Below the pieces are notes generated by a model that was not told the DNA's origin, did not search any database, and saw only the letters and a program-made list of their open reading frames with translations. Source: Embleya sp040605455 (GTDB lineage Bacteria; Actinomycetota; Actinomycetes; Streptomycetales; Streptomycetaceae). From it: a stretch of 64,000 bases of DNA. Made by a program: the position numbers and the translations under genes. The stretch is from NCBI RefSeq assembly GCF_040605455.1, contig NZ_JBEXCV010000016.1, forward strand, positions 1 to 64,000, written 5' to 3'. Shown in pieces: positions 8,333-17,556 of the stretch; within the stretch, counting starts at the first letter, position 1, and each line of letters begins with the position of its first letter.

Positions 8333-8760
8333 CCACGGCCCGACGCCATCGGATCGCCCGGCAGGCATCCACCGAACCGCGTTCTTCGCGGACACGTCTG
8401 CACGGCATGTCAACGAACCGGGATGGGCGAACCCCTCGCCGTGGCTTGGCCGGCCGGCTTCCCGACGCCTCGCTCTCCCCCGCCTTCGGTCGCCGCATCG
8501 CAGCCGACCCCGAGACGGTGGAACGGGGCCTGGTGAGCCTGGTGTTGACCATCGTCGAACTCCTGCGTCAACTCATGGAGAAGCAAGCCCTGCGACGCAT
8601 CGATCAAGGAGGGTTGACCGACGATCAGATCGAGCGGATGGGTCTCACACTGATGGCTCTCGAGGAGCGCATGGCGGAACTGCGCGAGTACTTCGACCTC
8701 TCTCCCGAAGACCTGAACATCGACCTCGGCCCCTTGGGACCGCTCCTTCCTCGGGACTGA
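8329..8760 (+). CDS. gvpK: Gas vesicle protein GvpK
   Basis: 143 aa; GTG 8329 overlaps the gvpS stop. The C-terminal ~85 residues match GvpK closely: DPETVERGLVSLVLTIVELL, QLMEKQALRRIDQGGLT, RMGLTLMALEERM, and the closing FDLSPEDLNIDLGPLGPLL. GvpK is an assembly factor that closes the actinobacterial cluster. The first ~55 residues are an Arg/Ser-rich extension with an internal ATG at 8407 that could be the real start. The operon ends here. Confidence 0.85.
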   Translation: MTTARRHRIARQASTEPRSSRTRLHGMSTNRDGRTPRRGLAGRLPDASLSPAFGRRIAADPETVERGLVSLVLTIVELLRQLMEKQALRRIDQGGLTDDQIERMGLTLMALEERMAELREYFDLSPEDLNIDLGPLGPLLPRD

Positions 8761-9073
8761 GCGCGGGAGGAGCCGGACGACGAACGATCCAGCCGCACGA
8801 ACGCGCCGCGGCTGTCGACGCCGGATCGCGGCTGCGTGGATCCGTCCGCTCGTCGAAGACGCGCACCCGACCCATCGCAGTGCCGGCAACCGGTGCGGCC
8901 CTGCTCATCCACATCGGAATACGCCCGCCCGGGTGCAGTAGCAGGCGGGGATGCCTAGGGTCGAAGGAGGGGACGTGGAATCCGGGCCGCGGTGCGGACG
9001 TCCACGACCTCGATGCGAAGTGTCCCGTCACCGCATCGCCGTGGTTGCGGAGGTTCTCGATCGCCGAGGCAGG

Positions 9074-9101
9074 GACGAGCTTCGAAGGACGAGCTTCGAA
9101 G
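9074..9101. repeat. 14-bp tandem duplication in the 8761-9169 intergenic region
   Basis: The unit GACGAGCTTCGAAG occurs twice without a gap. It lies about 70 bases upstream of the amidotransferase start. The rest of 8761-9169 holds no recognisable gene; the unit itself contains the palindrome CTTCGAAG, so it may be an operator, but this is speculative. Confidence 0.5.
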
Positions 9102-9169
9102 ACCGAACCCGCACGACGCGCTCGTGAGCGTCCGGGCGCGGCGCAGGCTCGAAGAGGAGGCGGTAGCCG

Positions 9170-10003
9170 ATGTGCCGTTGGCTTGCCTACGTGGGAACAC
9201 CCATCCTGCTCGACACCATCCTCTACAAACCGGAGCACTCGCTGATCGACCAGAGCCTGCACTCGCGGATGGGCGTGGAGACGACCAACGGCGACGGGTT
9301 CGGCGTCGGTTGGTACGCACCCGACATCGACGCCCCGGCGCTCGTCCGGGACACCGGTCCGGCATGGAGCAACCGCAATCTCCGGGAGATCGCCGGCCAC
9401 GTCCGCTCTCCACTGATCTTCGCTCACATCAGGGCGTCGACCGGCACGGCGGTGCAGCAGAGCAACTGCCACCCGTTCCGTCACGGACGTTGGATGTGGA
9501 TGCACAACGGCGCCGTCAGCGACTTCCACCGCATCAAGCGAGAACTGGCCCTGGCCGTCGACCCCGACTTCTTCCCCGACATCGAGGGATCGACGGACTC
9601 CGAGCTCATGTTCTTCCTGGCACTGACCCTGGGCCTGGAGCAGGACCCGCCGGGCGCCGTCGCGCGGATGGCCGGCCTGGTGGAAAGCACCGGCCACCGG
9701 TACGGGGTGGAGTTCCCGCTTCAGATGACCGTCGCGCTGACCGACGGACAACGACTGTGGGCATTCCGTTACTCCAGCCAGACCGCCTCACGCTCGCTCT
9801 TCTACAGCACCCGGGTGGAGACGCTGCGAGCGCTCCACCCCGACGTGGCATTCCTGCGCGAGGTATCCGACGACACCCGCCTCATCGTGTCGGAGCCTCC
9901 CGGCAATCTTCCCGGCGCCTGGAACAAGGTCCCCGAGAGCAGCTACGGCGTCGTGCAGCCCGGAGCGAACGAATTGCTCCCCTTCACCCCGCTGGCCGCG
10001 TAG
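9170..10003 (+). CDS. Class II glutamine amidotransferase (EgtC/YafJ-like)
   Basis: 277 aa; ATG 9170 is preceded by GAGGAGG at about 9155-9161. It begins MCRWLAYVG, so Cys2 becomes the N-terminal nucleophile after Met removal, as in Ntn-type glutaminases. Further family motifs: NGDGFGVGWY, FAHIRASTG, QQSNCHPFRHGRW and MWMHNGAVSDF. No second synthase domain is present, as in YafJ and EgtC-like proteins, which hydrolyse gamma-glutamyl compounds. There are no ergothioneine genes beside it, so the substrate is not known. It is followed by a palindromic terminator at 10100. Confidence 0.8.
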   Translation: MCRWLAYVGTPILLDTILYKPEHSLIDQSLHSRMGVETTNGDGFGVGWYAPDIDAPALVRDTGPAWSNRNLREIAGHVRSPLIFAHIRASTGTAVQQSNCHPFRHGRWMWMHNGAVSDFHRIKRELALAVDPDFFPDIEGSTDSELMFFLALTLGLEQDPPGAVARMAGLVESTGHRYGVEFPLQMTVALTDGQRLWAFRYSSQTASRSLFYSTRVETLRALHPDVAFLREVSDDTRLIVSEPPGNLPGAWNKVPESSYGVVQPGANELLPFTPLAA

Positions 10004-10099
10004 CGTCCACTCCTCGCGCCGCAACGGGAGTGGCCGGCCCGCTCACACGATTTTGGTGTGCCGGGTGAGTGGGGCGAGGTAAGTCGACGCTCGTGACGA

Positions 10100-10127
10100 G
10101 GACCCCGGTGCCATGGCACCGGGGTCC
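10100..10127 (+). terminator. Perfect 28-bp palindrome, probable terminator
   Basis: The segment is its own reverse complement over 28 bases, centred on CCATGG, with GGACCCCGGTGCC as the arm. It lies about 100 bases after the amidotransferase stop. Streptomyces terminators often are GC-rich hairpins without a U-tract. A protein-binding operator is the alternative. Confidence 0.55.
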
Positions 10128-10261
10128 GGGGTTTCGGGTTGTCTCACCATCCACCGGCCATGAAGCCCGGTGACGCTTTTTCTTTCACCTTTCAGACGAA
10201 CTGCGTAACCAAAGGCTGAGCGATGCCATGTCTTCGCCGGATTGCGCTCGTTGCACACGTC

Positions 10262-10350
10262 ATGGGGCAGAGGAAGGGTGCGCCGTGGTTGGTGACGGAT
10301 GATCCGTGGAAGCGGATCGAGCCGTTGGCGAAGCCCTCCTCGAACCGCCT
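10262..10350 (+). mobile_element. Possible IS transposase N-terminal scrap
   Basis: A short stretch reading GAPWLVTDDPWKRIEPL resembles the first residues of Streptomyces IS5-family transposases (pattern: W-V-D-W-I-E-P-L). Nothing transposase-like follows. The surrounding 10128-10586 has no other recognisable gene. Confidence 0.3.
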
Positions 10351-10586
10351 CGGCACGCTCGTGATCGCCTCATCCGCCTGTCGTTTCACGGCCGGCGCTC
10401 CGGCCGCCGTGCTGGTGGCGCCCGCCTTCTCCGGCACCGCCGACAAGGCCTTCACGACGTACGGAACGCACACCGCCCCGGCGGTGTTCACCCGCACGTC
10501 CGGCAACCCACGACGTGGTCCCGCAGACGGTCGAGGACGCCGCATCGGCGTTCACACCCAGACGACGAGATGGGCAACACCCTACG

Positions 10587-11837
10587 ATGACGCAGTTTCC
10601 CTACGAGTTCCTTCCGTCGCGTCAAGCGATCTCCCCACAGTCTCCGTCGACGGAACCATCGATGCGAGCAGAGGCGCACGCACCGATCGAGGAGCCACGG
10701 CACGAACGCGTTGCCCACAGGCAACAGCGTCGGCTCTACGAGCTGGACGTCCTGCGTTTCCTCGCGGCGTTCGCCGTTGTGCTCTACCACTACACCGGTT
10801 CGCCTCCGAAAGCGGACACGTCCGGCTTCCGCGAGTTCCATGAGATGACCCGATTCACCCGCTACGCGTATCTGGGGGTCAACCTCTTCTTCATCATCAG
10901 CGGTTTCGTCATCCTGATGTCGATCTGGAATCGCAGGCTCGGCGACTTCGCCGTCTCCCGGGTCGTGCGCCTGATGCCCGCCTACTGGTTCAGTATCGTC
11001 CTCGCCGGCGTGGCCATCGTGGTGACCGGACATGCCACCGCCGCCGGCGTGCGACTGTGGGACCTCGTCCCGAATCTGACGATGCTTCAGGGCGGAATCG
11101 CCGTCCCGCACGCCGACGGCGCGTATTGGACGCTCTGGTGGGAGCTGCGCTTCTACATGCTCGTCGCACTGCTCATCCCGTTGGGAGTGACCTACCGCAA
11201 CTGCATTCTGTTCATGGCCGCCTGGACCTTCCTCGGCATCGTCGCGAAGGCCTCGGACACCACGTGGCTGGACGTCATGTTCATGCCGTATCGCAGCATG
11301 TACTTCATCGCGGGGATGGCCTTCTTCCTCATCCACCGATTCGGCTCGGACCTGCTGCTGTGGTTGTTCGTGCTGCTCTCCTGGGCGCTGGCCGTCGACC
11401 AGACGCGCGTCAGCGCGGGGGACTGGGCCCAGTGGCAGGGCAGTTGGGACGTCCCGATCACGACCGCATGCGTCACCGTGTTCTTCATCGTGATGGCGCT
11501 CGTCGCCACCGGCAGACTCGGTTGGTTGGGATCGCCCAAAATCGTGATCCTCGGCGCCCTCACCTACCCGCTGTATCTGCTGCACGGCTCCGTAGCGCAC
11601 CTGCTCCTGATGAACGGCCTGATCGACCGCATCGAACCGTGGGCCGCACTCGGTACGACGGTCGCCGTCGCCGTCGCACTCTCCTACCTCGTCCACCGTT
11701 TCGTCGAGGAACCGGGCGGGGCCGCACTCCACCGCGAGCTGAAGAAGTCTCTCGCCCGCGTCCGGACGACCGCGACGTCCACGCCCTCCAGGCCCATCCC
11801 CCGTTCCCCGGCACAGCCCAAGTCCCCGACACCGTAG
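10587..11837 (+). CDS. Acyltransferase 3 family membrane protein (OafA/YrhL-like)
   Basis: 416 aa from ATG 10587; ATG 10662 is a later alternative. After a ~50-residue polar N-terminus it has the acyltransferase-3 pattern: LDVLRFLAAFAVVLYHY with the conserved active-site His and Arg, then FFIISGFVILMS and SRVVRLMPAYW, and about ten membrane helices. Members transfer acetyl or other acyl groups to sugars, peptidoglycan, lipids or antibiotics on the outer face. The end is Pro/Ser/Thr-rich. It is a single gene with no sugar-biosynthesis neighbours, so the acceptor is unknown. Confidence 0.85.
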   Translation: MTQFPYEFLPSRQAISPQSPSTEPSMRAEAHAPIEEPRHERVAHRQQRRLYELDVLRFLAAFAVVLYHYTGSPPKADTSGFREFHEMTRFTRYAYLGVNLFFIISGFVILMSIWNRRLGDFAVSRVVRLMPAYWFSIVLAGVAIVVTGHATAAGVRLWDLVPNLTMLQGGIAVPHADGAYWTLWWELRFYMLVALLIPLGVTYRNCILFMAAWTFLGIVAKASDTTWLDVMFMPYRSMYFIAGMAFFLIHRFGSDLLLWLFVLLSWALAVDQTRVSAGDWAQWQGSWDVPITTACVTVFFIVMALVATGRLGWLGSPKIVILGALTYPLYLLHGSVAHLLLMNGLIDRIEPWAALGTTVAVAVALSYLVHRFVEEPGGAALHRELKKSLARVRTTATSTPSRPIPRSPAQPKSPTP

Positions 11838-11981
11838 GCCGCACGCTCAGGATGTCGCCCGGGAGCCTTTCGGAAGCACCGGCCGGGAGTGCGAGCGGGT
11901 GCACGGACGACAACCAAGCACACCTTGCGCACCGCGCGTTCGCACGCACCATCGAAGTCTCCGGGCGCGAAGCCCGGGTGA

Positions 11982-12905
11982 CTACGAAGCCACGTTGACA
12001 CGCAGCCGGACCACCGTTCCCGTTTCGGTCGATCGGATCTGGACCAGGTCGCAGATCTGGTTGGCGATCCACAACCCGCGTCCGCCGTCCTGGTCCGGCG
12101 TAGGCCGATGGCGCCCGGCAAGCGGGTCGACCACGCGGCCCGTGTCCCGGATCTCGCAGACAAGGTACGAATCCTGCCGCCACAGGGTGATCGTGCCCGC
12201 GCCGCCGCCGTGCGCCACGCTGTTGCCGGCGATCTCACTGACCGCCAGCAGAGCATGGTTGGTCTGCGCACGGCCCACATCCGACAAGACCCGACGCACC
12301 AGCGCCCGCACGCCGGCGAGTTCGCCCGAGCGGAAGGCCAGTTCTTCGGCTTGGTCGGGTGCGGGTGGCAGGGTGGGGCCGAGCAGGGTGGCCGCGAAGT
12401 GCTCGGGCTGCGGGTGTGGGTGGTCGATGCGAGCCGCACCGTGCAAGACCTGTGGGTGGGAGTGGCGGACCGCGTCGATGGTGCCCGCGTCGAGCGCGGT
12501 GGTGTCGTAGGGGCACAGGAGTTGCCAGGGCACGCCGTCGAAGGCGAGGTTGAGCAGGGTCTCGTGATGACGGCACTCGACGAGTTCGGCGTTGTCGCGG
12601 CCGGCCCAGATCGGCTCGCCGATACCGCGGAAGACGCGCGGGCCCTGCTCCTGGGTCCATTGCACCCAGGCGGGAATGATGCGGGCCGGATTGCGACCGA
12701 CCCGTTCCATGTCGATCCAGGTGACGTGAGCGGCGTCGGCGGCGAGTTCCTCACGCAGGGCGCCCGCGCGAGGTTGGATCACCGCGACGGCCACGGCCTC
12801 GTCGGCGACCAGACCCTCGCGGACGAAGCCCGCGGTGTGCTCGACGAAGTCGTCCAAGCCCGCGTAGAGGAGGGCATCGTGGCGGAACATCGTGGCCGTG
12901 TTCAT
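11982..12905 (-). CDS. RsbA-like anti-sigma regulator: MEDS sensor plus HATPase kinase domain
   Basis: 307 aa; the ATG at 12905 overlaps the upstream STAS gene by 4 bases and has GGAGAGGG upstream; longer starts would run into that gene. Residues ~5-160 are a MEDS domain (FRHDALLYAGLDDFVEHTAGF, ITWIDMER-like segment), a sensor fold found in sigma-regulatory proteins. The C-terminal part is a GHKL ATPase of the anti-sigma kinase type, with the N box (LLAVSEIAGNSVAHGG), the DTG motif (EIRDTGRVVDPL) and GGRGLWIAN. Such proteins bind a SigB-type sigma factor or phosphorylate a STAS partner. The adjacent STAS gene is the likely partner. Confidence 0.8.
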   Translation of the reverse strand: MNTATMFRHDALLYAGLDDFVEHTAGFVREGLVADEAVAVAVIQPRAGALREELAADAAHVTWIDMERVGRNPARIIPAWVQWTQEQGPRVFRGIGEPIWAGRDNAELVECRHHETLLNLAFDGVPWQLLCPYDTTALDAGTIDAVRHSHPQVLHGAARIDHPHPQPEHFAATLLGPTLPPAPDQAEELAFRSGELAGVRALVRRVLSDVGRAQTNHALLAVSEIAGNSVAHGGGAGTITLWRQDSYLVCEIRDTGRVVDPLAGRHRPTPDQDGGRGLWIANQICDLVQIRSTETGTVVRLRVNVAS

Positions 12906-13243
12906 CCGGTCGTCACCCTCTCCACTGCAAGGCCGGGCACCCGGTCCCATCCTGCCATTTCCACCAGGTCGCACAGGTCCTCGGAGGCTCGACGCAGGAT
13001 CAGGCGTCGTCCCTGTTCCATGCCGCGAGCGGTCTCCACGAGGGTCCGCATGCCGGCGATGTCGATGAAACCCAGCGACGACACGTCGACCAGCAGGTCC
13101 CCCGGCTCGGCGCCGCACTGCGAGTCCAACGCGGAGCGCAGGTGCCCGCAGTTGTCGAGATCGACCTCACCGGTCAGGCGGATCCCGGGCGGAGGCGAAA
13201 TCCGTTCGACGCGGAGCACACCGTCGTCATAGTCAACGCTCAT
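12902..13243 (-). CDS. STAS-domain anti-sigma factor antagonist
   Basis: 113 aa from ATG 13243, preceded by GAAGGA. It has the STAS core: IRLTGEVDLDNCGHL, then DLLVDVSSLGFIDIAGMRTL, where Ser or the neighbouring residue after the FID motif would be the phosphorylation site in classical antagonists. Here the sequence reads FIDIAG, so the usual serine (D-S/T-x-G) is replaced by isoleucine, and regulation may not be by phosphorylation at that position. It is co-transcribed with the RsbA-like kinase, overlapping by 4 bases. Confidence 0.8.
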   Translation of the reverse strand: MSVDYDDGVLRVERISPPPGIRLTGEVDLDNCGHLRSALDSQCGAEPGDLLVDVSSLGFIDIAGMRTLVETARGMEQGRRLILRRASEDLCDLVEMAGWDRVPGLAVERVTTG

Positions 13244-13425
13244 CTCTGTGTCCTTCGTTCGTCGGACGCACCTGCCGAAAATATCGGATCGCGCGGGCTG
13301 CGGGTGCGCCCGGGCCGCAACGGGCGGGCCGGTTTTCTCGACCCCCCATCGGGCACACGCACCATACGGGGCAGTGCACGGCGGCCACCGAGTGTGCGCC
13401 GGCAGACAGGTCGGAGGTACCGCCG

Positions 13426-13554
13426 ATGTTGAAGGCAATAGCCGATGTCTTCCGTGCCGTGGGCAGCGCCATCGCGACCGTGGTCACTCTCCCCTTCCGG
13501 GCTGTCGCCCGACTCTTCGGCGGGGCATCTGACAGCGCGCACGGCCGCCACTGA
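13426..13554 (+). CDS. LPFR-motif small protein (42 aa)
   Basis: A short gene starting at ATG 13426 with CGGAGGT 7 bases upstream and ending TGA 13554. The product starts MLKAIADVFRAVGSAI and contains VVTLPFRAVARLFGGAS, the hallmark of small peptides annotated in Streptomyces as LPFR-motif small proteins. The amphipathic helix suggests membrane association. Function unknown. It is divergent from the STAS gene, sharing the 13244-13425 spacer. Confidence 0.75.
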   Translation: MLKAIADVFRAVGSAIATVVTLPFRAVARLFGGASDSAHGRH

Positions 13555-13698
13555 CCCGCTCGTATCCCTTCGGCCGCCGGGCGGACCGGCCGCGGCAGGC
13601 CCGGATCCGGGCGCGAACTCGGCCCGGTGGCGACCGACACCGGCCCTGACGAAACCCGCGTAGGCAGGCGGGCCGCGCCTGGCCCGCCTGCCCGAGTC

Positions 13699-14990
13699 TC
13701 AGCTCCAGTGCGGGACGGCGTCGGAGATGGTGGCGCGCCGGTCCTCAGGCCCGGCCTGGCAGGTCACGTCGCGGGTGGGCAGGCGGCCGGTGACCAGGTA
13801 GTCGGTGGTGGCCTGATCCGCGCACCGATTGCCGGTGTACGTGTACACGCCATGACCTTCGCCCTCGTCGACGGTGATCATCCGGGAGCCCTTCAGGGCC
13901 CGATGCATGGCTTGCGCCGTGACGAGCGGGGTTTGCGGGTCCCATTCGTTTTGCACGATGAGCGTGGGTACCCGGTTGTCCACGACGTTGGCCGGCTCGC
14001 GGGGAGTGTTCCAGAACGCGCAGGGCGTGATACCCGACGCGTAGTCGCCGTAGATCGGGTAGCGGATCGCGTCGAGTGCGGAGTCGACGCGGTAGCGCCA
14101 GGGGTCGTGCGGCCAGGTGGCATCGCCGCAGACCACGGACCACAGCGCGGCGATGGCGTCCGAGCGACCCGCGGGCGGTTTGGGCAGCTCGGGGGTCGGT
14201 TCACCGGCGGCACCGCGCTTGAGGATCGCGACCCACTTCGCGCCGTCGGCGACCGTGAAGAACCGGGGTCGCATCTCGTCCCGGATCTGCGCGCCGTCCA
14301 GGGGGGTGGTGCCGATGACGATGGGATCGCGGTCGGCGCGGTACACGAGGTTCCAGAACGTCTCGGCAACCTCCTTGGGGGTCTCGCCAAGGTGATAGGT
14401 GGCCGAGCGCTCGGCGGTCCACTTCGCCCACCGCTGGAACGCCGGCTCCGCCTCCGGGCCCCAGACCTGGATCATCCCGCGCCACATGCGCTTGGGGTCG
14501 ACCGCGCTGTCCAGCACGAACCGGTCGGTGCGGGTGGGGAACATCTGCGTGTAGACGGCGCCGAGGGCGGTGCCGTACGACACACCCGGATAGGAGATCT
14601 TGTGCTCGCCCAGGACCGTGCGCACGACGTCCATGTCCCGGGCGGTGTTGCGGGTGGTGATGTACGGGATCAGATCGCCCGAGTGCGCGCGGCACTTGTC
14701 GGCCACTGTCCGGGCCCAGACGACGTTGGCGTCGAAGGTACGGTCGGGCCGGAACGCACGCTGCTCCTCGGGGGTGAGGTCGCAGGCCACTGGGGTGCTG
14801 CGGCCGACGCCGCGCGGGTCGAAGCCGATGAGGTCGTAGCGGTCCTTCACGTCCTGCGGCAACTGGGCTTCCATTTGCCACGGCAGGTCGAGTCCGGGAC
14901 CGCCCGGACCGCCGGGGTTGAGCAGCAGGACACCGTGCCGCCGGGCGGGATTCGCCGCCTTGATCCGGGAGATCGCCACACCCTCACGAT
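13699..14990 (-). pseudogene. Alpha/beta hydrolase (tripeptidyl aminopeptidase-like), 5' end replaced by IS sequence
   Basis: About 430 residues of a Streptomyces secreted proteinase/aminopeptidase of the TAP/SlpD type: GVLLLNPGGPGGPGLD (oxyanion region), YDLIGFDPRGVGRS, nucleophile motif GVSYG, then the acid in NEWDPQTP and the catalytic His in GEGHGVY; the C-terminal TAP-like domain is complete. The protein should begin with a signal peptide, but recognisable sequence starts abruptly at VAISRIKAAN near 14990, where a plus-strand transposase fragment begins. Without export signal and first strands the gene is probably dead. The body keeps an open frame and intact triad, so the damage is recent. 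Confidence 0.7.
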
Positions 14991-15255
14991 CTCCGTCCGG
15001 CCCATCACTTCGGTCGTCATCGACGCCGACACGCGCCTCGTCGTGGTGGTCGGCCGCCCCCTGCCGGGCAACCGCAACGACTGCAAGGCGTGGGAGGAGT
15101 CCGGCGCGAAGGCCGCCGTCGGCACAACCATGACCATCGCCGACGGCGGCTACCCGGGCACCGGGCTCGTGATGCCCCGCCGGCGCCGCAAGGGCGAGGA
15201 GCTGCCAGGCTGGAAGCAGGTCCACAACAAGTCTCGGCACAGGTCGCCTCGGTGA
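14985..15255 (+). mobile_element. IS5-family transposase fragment (DDE domain)
   Basis: The plus frame here reads SVVIDADTRLVVVVGRPLPG, NRNDCKAWEESGAK, TMTIADGGYPGTGLVMP and KGEELPGWKQVHNKSRHR. This is the central part of a DDE_Tnp_4-type transposase, including the D-G-Y-x-G strand that carries the second catalytic Asp. Both ends are missing. It truncates the hydrolase on its left. No terminal inverted repeats were found. Confidence 0.6.
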
Positions 15256-15365
15256 TCGGCGTCTCGACGTCGTGGCGTGCGCCGAGGCGAGGATCGCCTC
15301 CCTCGATCAGACCCGGGGTGACATCCGTTGGCCGGGAGCGGGGTTCGTCCCCATAGGGTCGGCGG

Positions 15366-15986
15366 ATGGCGAAGTATTTCGATGTGCACCCCGAGAACCC
15401 CCAACAGCGCACCATTGGCAGTGTGGTCGACCTGATCCGCTCCGGATCGCTCGTCGCGTACCCGACGGATTCCTGTTTCGCGCTGGGATGCCGATTGGGC
15501 AACCGTGACGGCATCAGCCGGATCCGGACGATCCGCAACCTCGACGACCGGCACCACTTCACCCTGGTGTGCGAGAGTTTCGCTCAATTGGGCCGGTTCG
15601 TGTACCTGGACAACGACGTGTTCCGTGCCATCAAGGCATCGACGCCCGGGCCCTACACCTTCATCCTCCGCGCGACGTCCGAGGTGCCGAAGCAACTGTT
15701 GCACCCGAAGAAGAAGACGGTCGGCGTCCGGATTCCCGATCACGTCGTCACCCGGGCCCTGCTCGCCGAACTCGGTGAGCCGATCCTGTCCAGTACGCTG
15801 CTCCTGCCCGGCGAGGACGAGCCGCTGACACAGGGCTGGGAGATCAAGGAACGGCTCGACCACGTGGTGGATGCCGTGGTGGACTCGGGCGACTGCGGCA
15901 CCCGGCCGACCACGGTCATCGACTTCTCCGGCGACGAGGCCGAGATCGTACGCCGAGGAGCGGGCGACACCGCGCGATTCGAGTAG
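15366..15986 (+). CDS. L-threonylcarbamoyladenylate synthase family protein (YciO/Sua5/YrdC)
   Basis: 206 aa; ATG 15366. The YrdC fold signature is clear: the family start GSVVDLIRSGSLVAYPTDSC, then KxR-type RNLDDRHHFTLVC, a long central strand region TPGPYTFILRATSEVPKQL and KKTVGVRIPDH, and ILSSTLLLP near the end. YrdC/Sua5 makes the threonylcarbamoyl-AMP used for tRNA t6A; this shorter YciO-type version lacks the Sua5 C-terminal domain. Streptomycetes usually keep the housekeeping gene elsewhere, so this is likely a paralogue. It stands alone between IS debris and an integrase. Confidence 0.8.
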   Translation: MAKYFDVHPENPQQRTIGSVVDLIRSGSLVAYPTDSCFALGCRLGNRDGISRIRTIRNLDDRHHFTLVCESFAQLGRFVYLDNDVFRAIKASTPGPYTFILRATSEVPKQLLHPKKKTVGVRIPDHVVTRALLAELGEPILSSTLLLPGEDEPLTQGWEIKERLDHVVDAVVDSGDCGTRPTTVIDFSGDEAEIVRRGAGDTARFE

Positions 15987-16267
15987 CGGCCTGGGTTGGG
16001 GCGAAGACGCCGGCGCCCGGGTCGAGCCGCCGACCCGGGCCCGAGCGACGCCTGCCGTGCCCCGGTGCGACCGGCGCCCACCACGTGTGCTCCCGCACCC
16101 AGTCCACCGGCCCGAGTTCCCCTGATCCCCGCTGAGTCTTTGTCCCCGTGGCCTGGGGGTTCTTCCTCCTTCGTGTGCTCTGTGGCCTTGTGACGTAACT
16201 TCGGGATTCTTGAAGCGTTCTCACCTCGTCCGACCGATCCGCAGTTGGGCCGAAGGCGAGGCTCGGG

Positions 16268-17230
16268 TTGTCTGCACTGGCAGTCGTACGGGACCTGCGC
16301 GAGCACTGGACGCCCGCGTCGGATGAGGAGCTGGAGCGGTTCGAGACCGATGTACTGTCCGGGTTCGTCCTCGCGCGGGCCTCGGCAGGGCTGGCGGACG
16401 GCACCATCCGCGGGGACGTCGGGCACCTGGACCAGATCAGGACCTGGTTCGGCCAGCCGCTGTGGGACATGGAACCGGCCGACGCCGACGCGTACTTCGG
16501 GAAGGTGCTGCGGGGTTCACGGAGCGGCACCCGGCCGGCCCGGTCGCAGGCGCTGACCACGTACTTCATGTTCCTGGAGTTGCGGCACAAGGTCGAGCTG
16601 CACCGGATGACCGGCCGCGTCGTCGAGTGCCCGATCGACGAGATGAACCGGCCGCGTGGGGCCAAGGACGCCCAGTTGCGGATCCCGCCGAGCGAGCCGG
16701 AGGTCGGGACGCTGTTCACCGGCTGGGGTGGCGAGCTGGCCACCTGCCGCAAGTTCGCCCCTACCGCCCGGAACTACACCGCCTCGAAGCTGCTGTCTCA
16801 GGTCGGTCTGCGGGTGAGCGAGGCATGCGGGCTCGACCTGGACGACATCAAGTGGGACCTGGGCCGCTTCGGCAAGCTCCACGTCCGCCACGGCAAGGGC
16901 ACCCGCGGCTCGGGGCCGCGTGAGCGGAAGAACGCCGACGGCTCCTCGCGCCGGGTGGGAAACGACGCCCTGCGAAGTGGACTCAAGGACGCGGCCAAAG
17001 CACACCTGCCCGGGTGGGGCGAGAAGCTGACGCCGCATGTCCTGCGCCATTTCTGCGCGTCCCAACGCTACGGAAACGGGCTCGACTTGCTCGCGATCCA
17101 AGAGGTTTTGGGGCATTCCTGGATCGCTACGACCATGCGGTATATCCACGTGCAGCAGACCCGGGTCGAGGATGCCTGGGTCGCCGGGATGGAACGGGCC
17201 GCGAAGCGGCTGGAAGGACTGATCCGATGA
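16268..17230 (+). CDS. Tyrosine recombinase (site-specific integrase)
   Basis: 320 aa from TTG 16268 with GAAGGCGAGG upstream. N-terminal SAM-like core-binding domain (residues 15-110), then catalytic domain with the first Arg in SQVGLRVSEACGLD, the H-x-x-R box LTPHVLRHFCAS, the G-H box VLGHSWIATT and nucleophile Tyr in MRYIHVQ. All catalytic residues are present. It overlaps a small HTH gene by 4 bases, which in turn overlaps the remains of a second recombinase. This three-gene layout is a recurrent Streptomyces module. It is the most complete integrase in the window. Confidence 0.85.
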   Translation: MSALAVVRDLREHWTPASDEELERFETDVLSGFVLARASAGLADGTIRGDVGHLDQIRTWFGQPLWDMEPADADAYFGKVLRGSRSGTRPARSQALTTYFMFLELRHKVELHRMTGRVVECPIDEMNRPRGAKDAQLRIPPSEPEVGTLFTGWGGELATCRKFAPTARNYTASKLLSQVGLRVSEACGLDLDDIKWDLGRFGKLHVRHGKGTRGSGPRERKNADGSSRRVGNDALRSGLKDAAKAHLPGWGEKLTPHVLRHFCASQRYGNGLDLLAIQEVLGHSWIATTMRYIHVQQTRVEDAWVAGMERAAKRLEGLIR

Positions 17231-17556
17231 GGTGGAACCTGCGGCTGACCGCCGCGAACAAGGGAATCTGGAAAGCGTCCGAGCTCCAGCGAAGCCTGGC
17301 CGAGCACGGGCTGGTGATCTCGGCCGGGAAGATGTCCGGACTGTGGTCCGGCCAGCCGGTCTCCCTCAAGCTCGACGATCTCGACGTCATCTGCGTCGTC
17401 CTCGGCTGCGAGATCGGCGACCTGATGATCCCCGAGCCTGAGAGGGTGACCCGCCCGGGACAGCAGGAGACTGGGCAGGCGGCGGTCGGGGGAGGGGGCG
17501 CCGGGCCATCGGTGATCCCCAAACGCCGTGACGGCCGGTCGCTGCCCCCGGTATGA
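17227..17556 (+). CDS. Cro/C1-type helix-turn-helix protein
   Basis: 109 aa; ATG 17227 overlaps the integrase stop (ATGA). Residues 1-75 form an XRE-like fold: GIWKASELQRSLAEHGLVIS, GKMSGLWSGQPVSLKLDDLD, VICVVLGCEIGDLMIPEP. The C-terminal 35 residues are Gly/Arg-rich and probably disordered. Coupled to the integrase, it likely regulates excision or expression of the module. Its stop overlaps the start of the next, broken gene. Confidence 0.75.
   Translation: MRWNLRLTAANKGIWKASELQRSLAEHGLVISAGKMSGLWSGQPVSLKLDDLDVICVVLGCEIGDLMIPEPERVTRPGQQETGQAAVGGGGAGPSVIPKRRDGRSLPPV

Noticed and set aside
13627..15255. 542-codon plus-strand frame across the hydrolase relic
   Set aside because: Only its last ~85 residues (the IS5 fragment) are real; the rest is antisense to the hydrolase.
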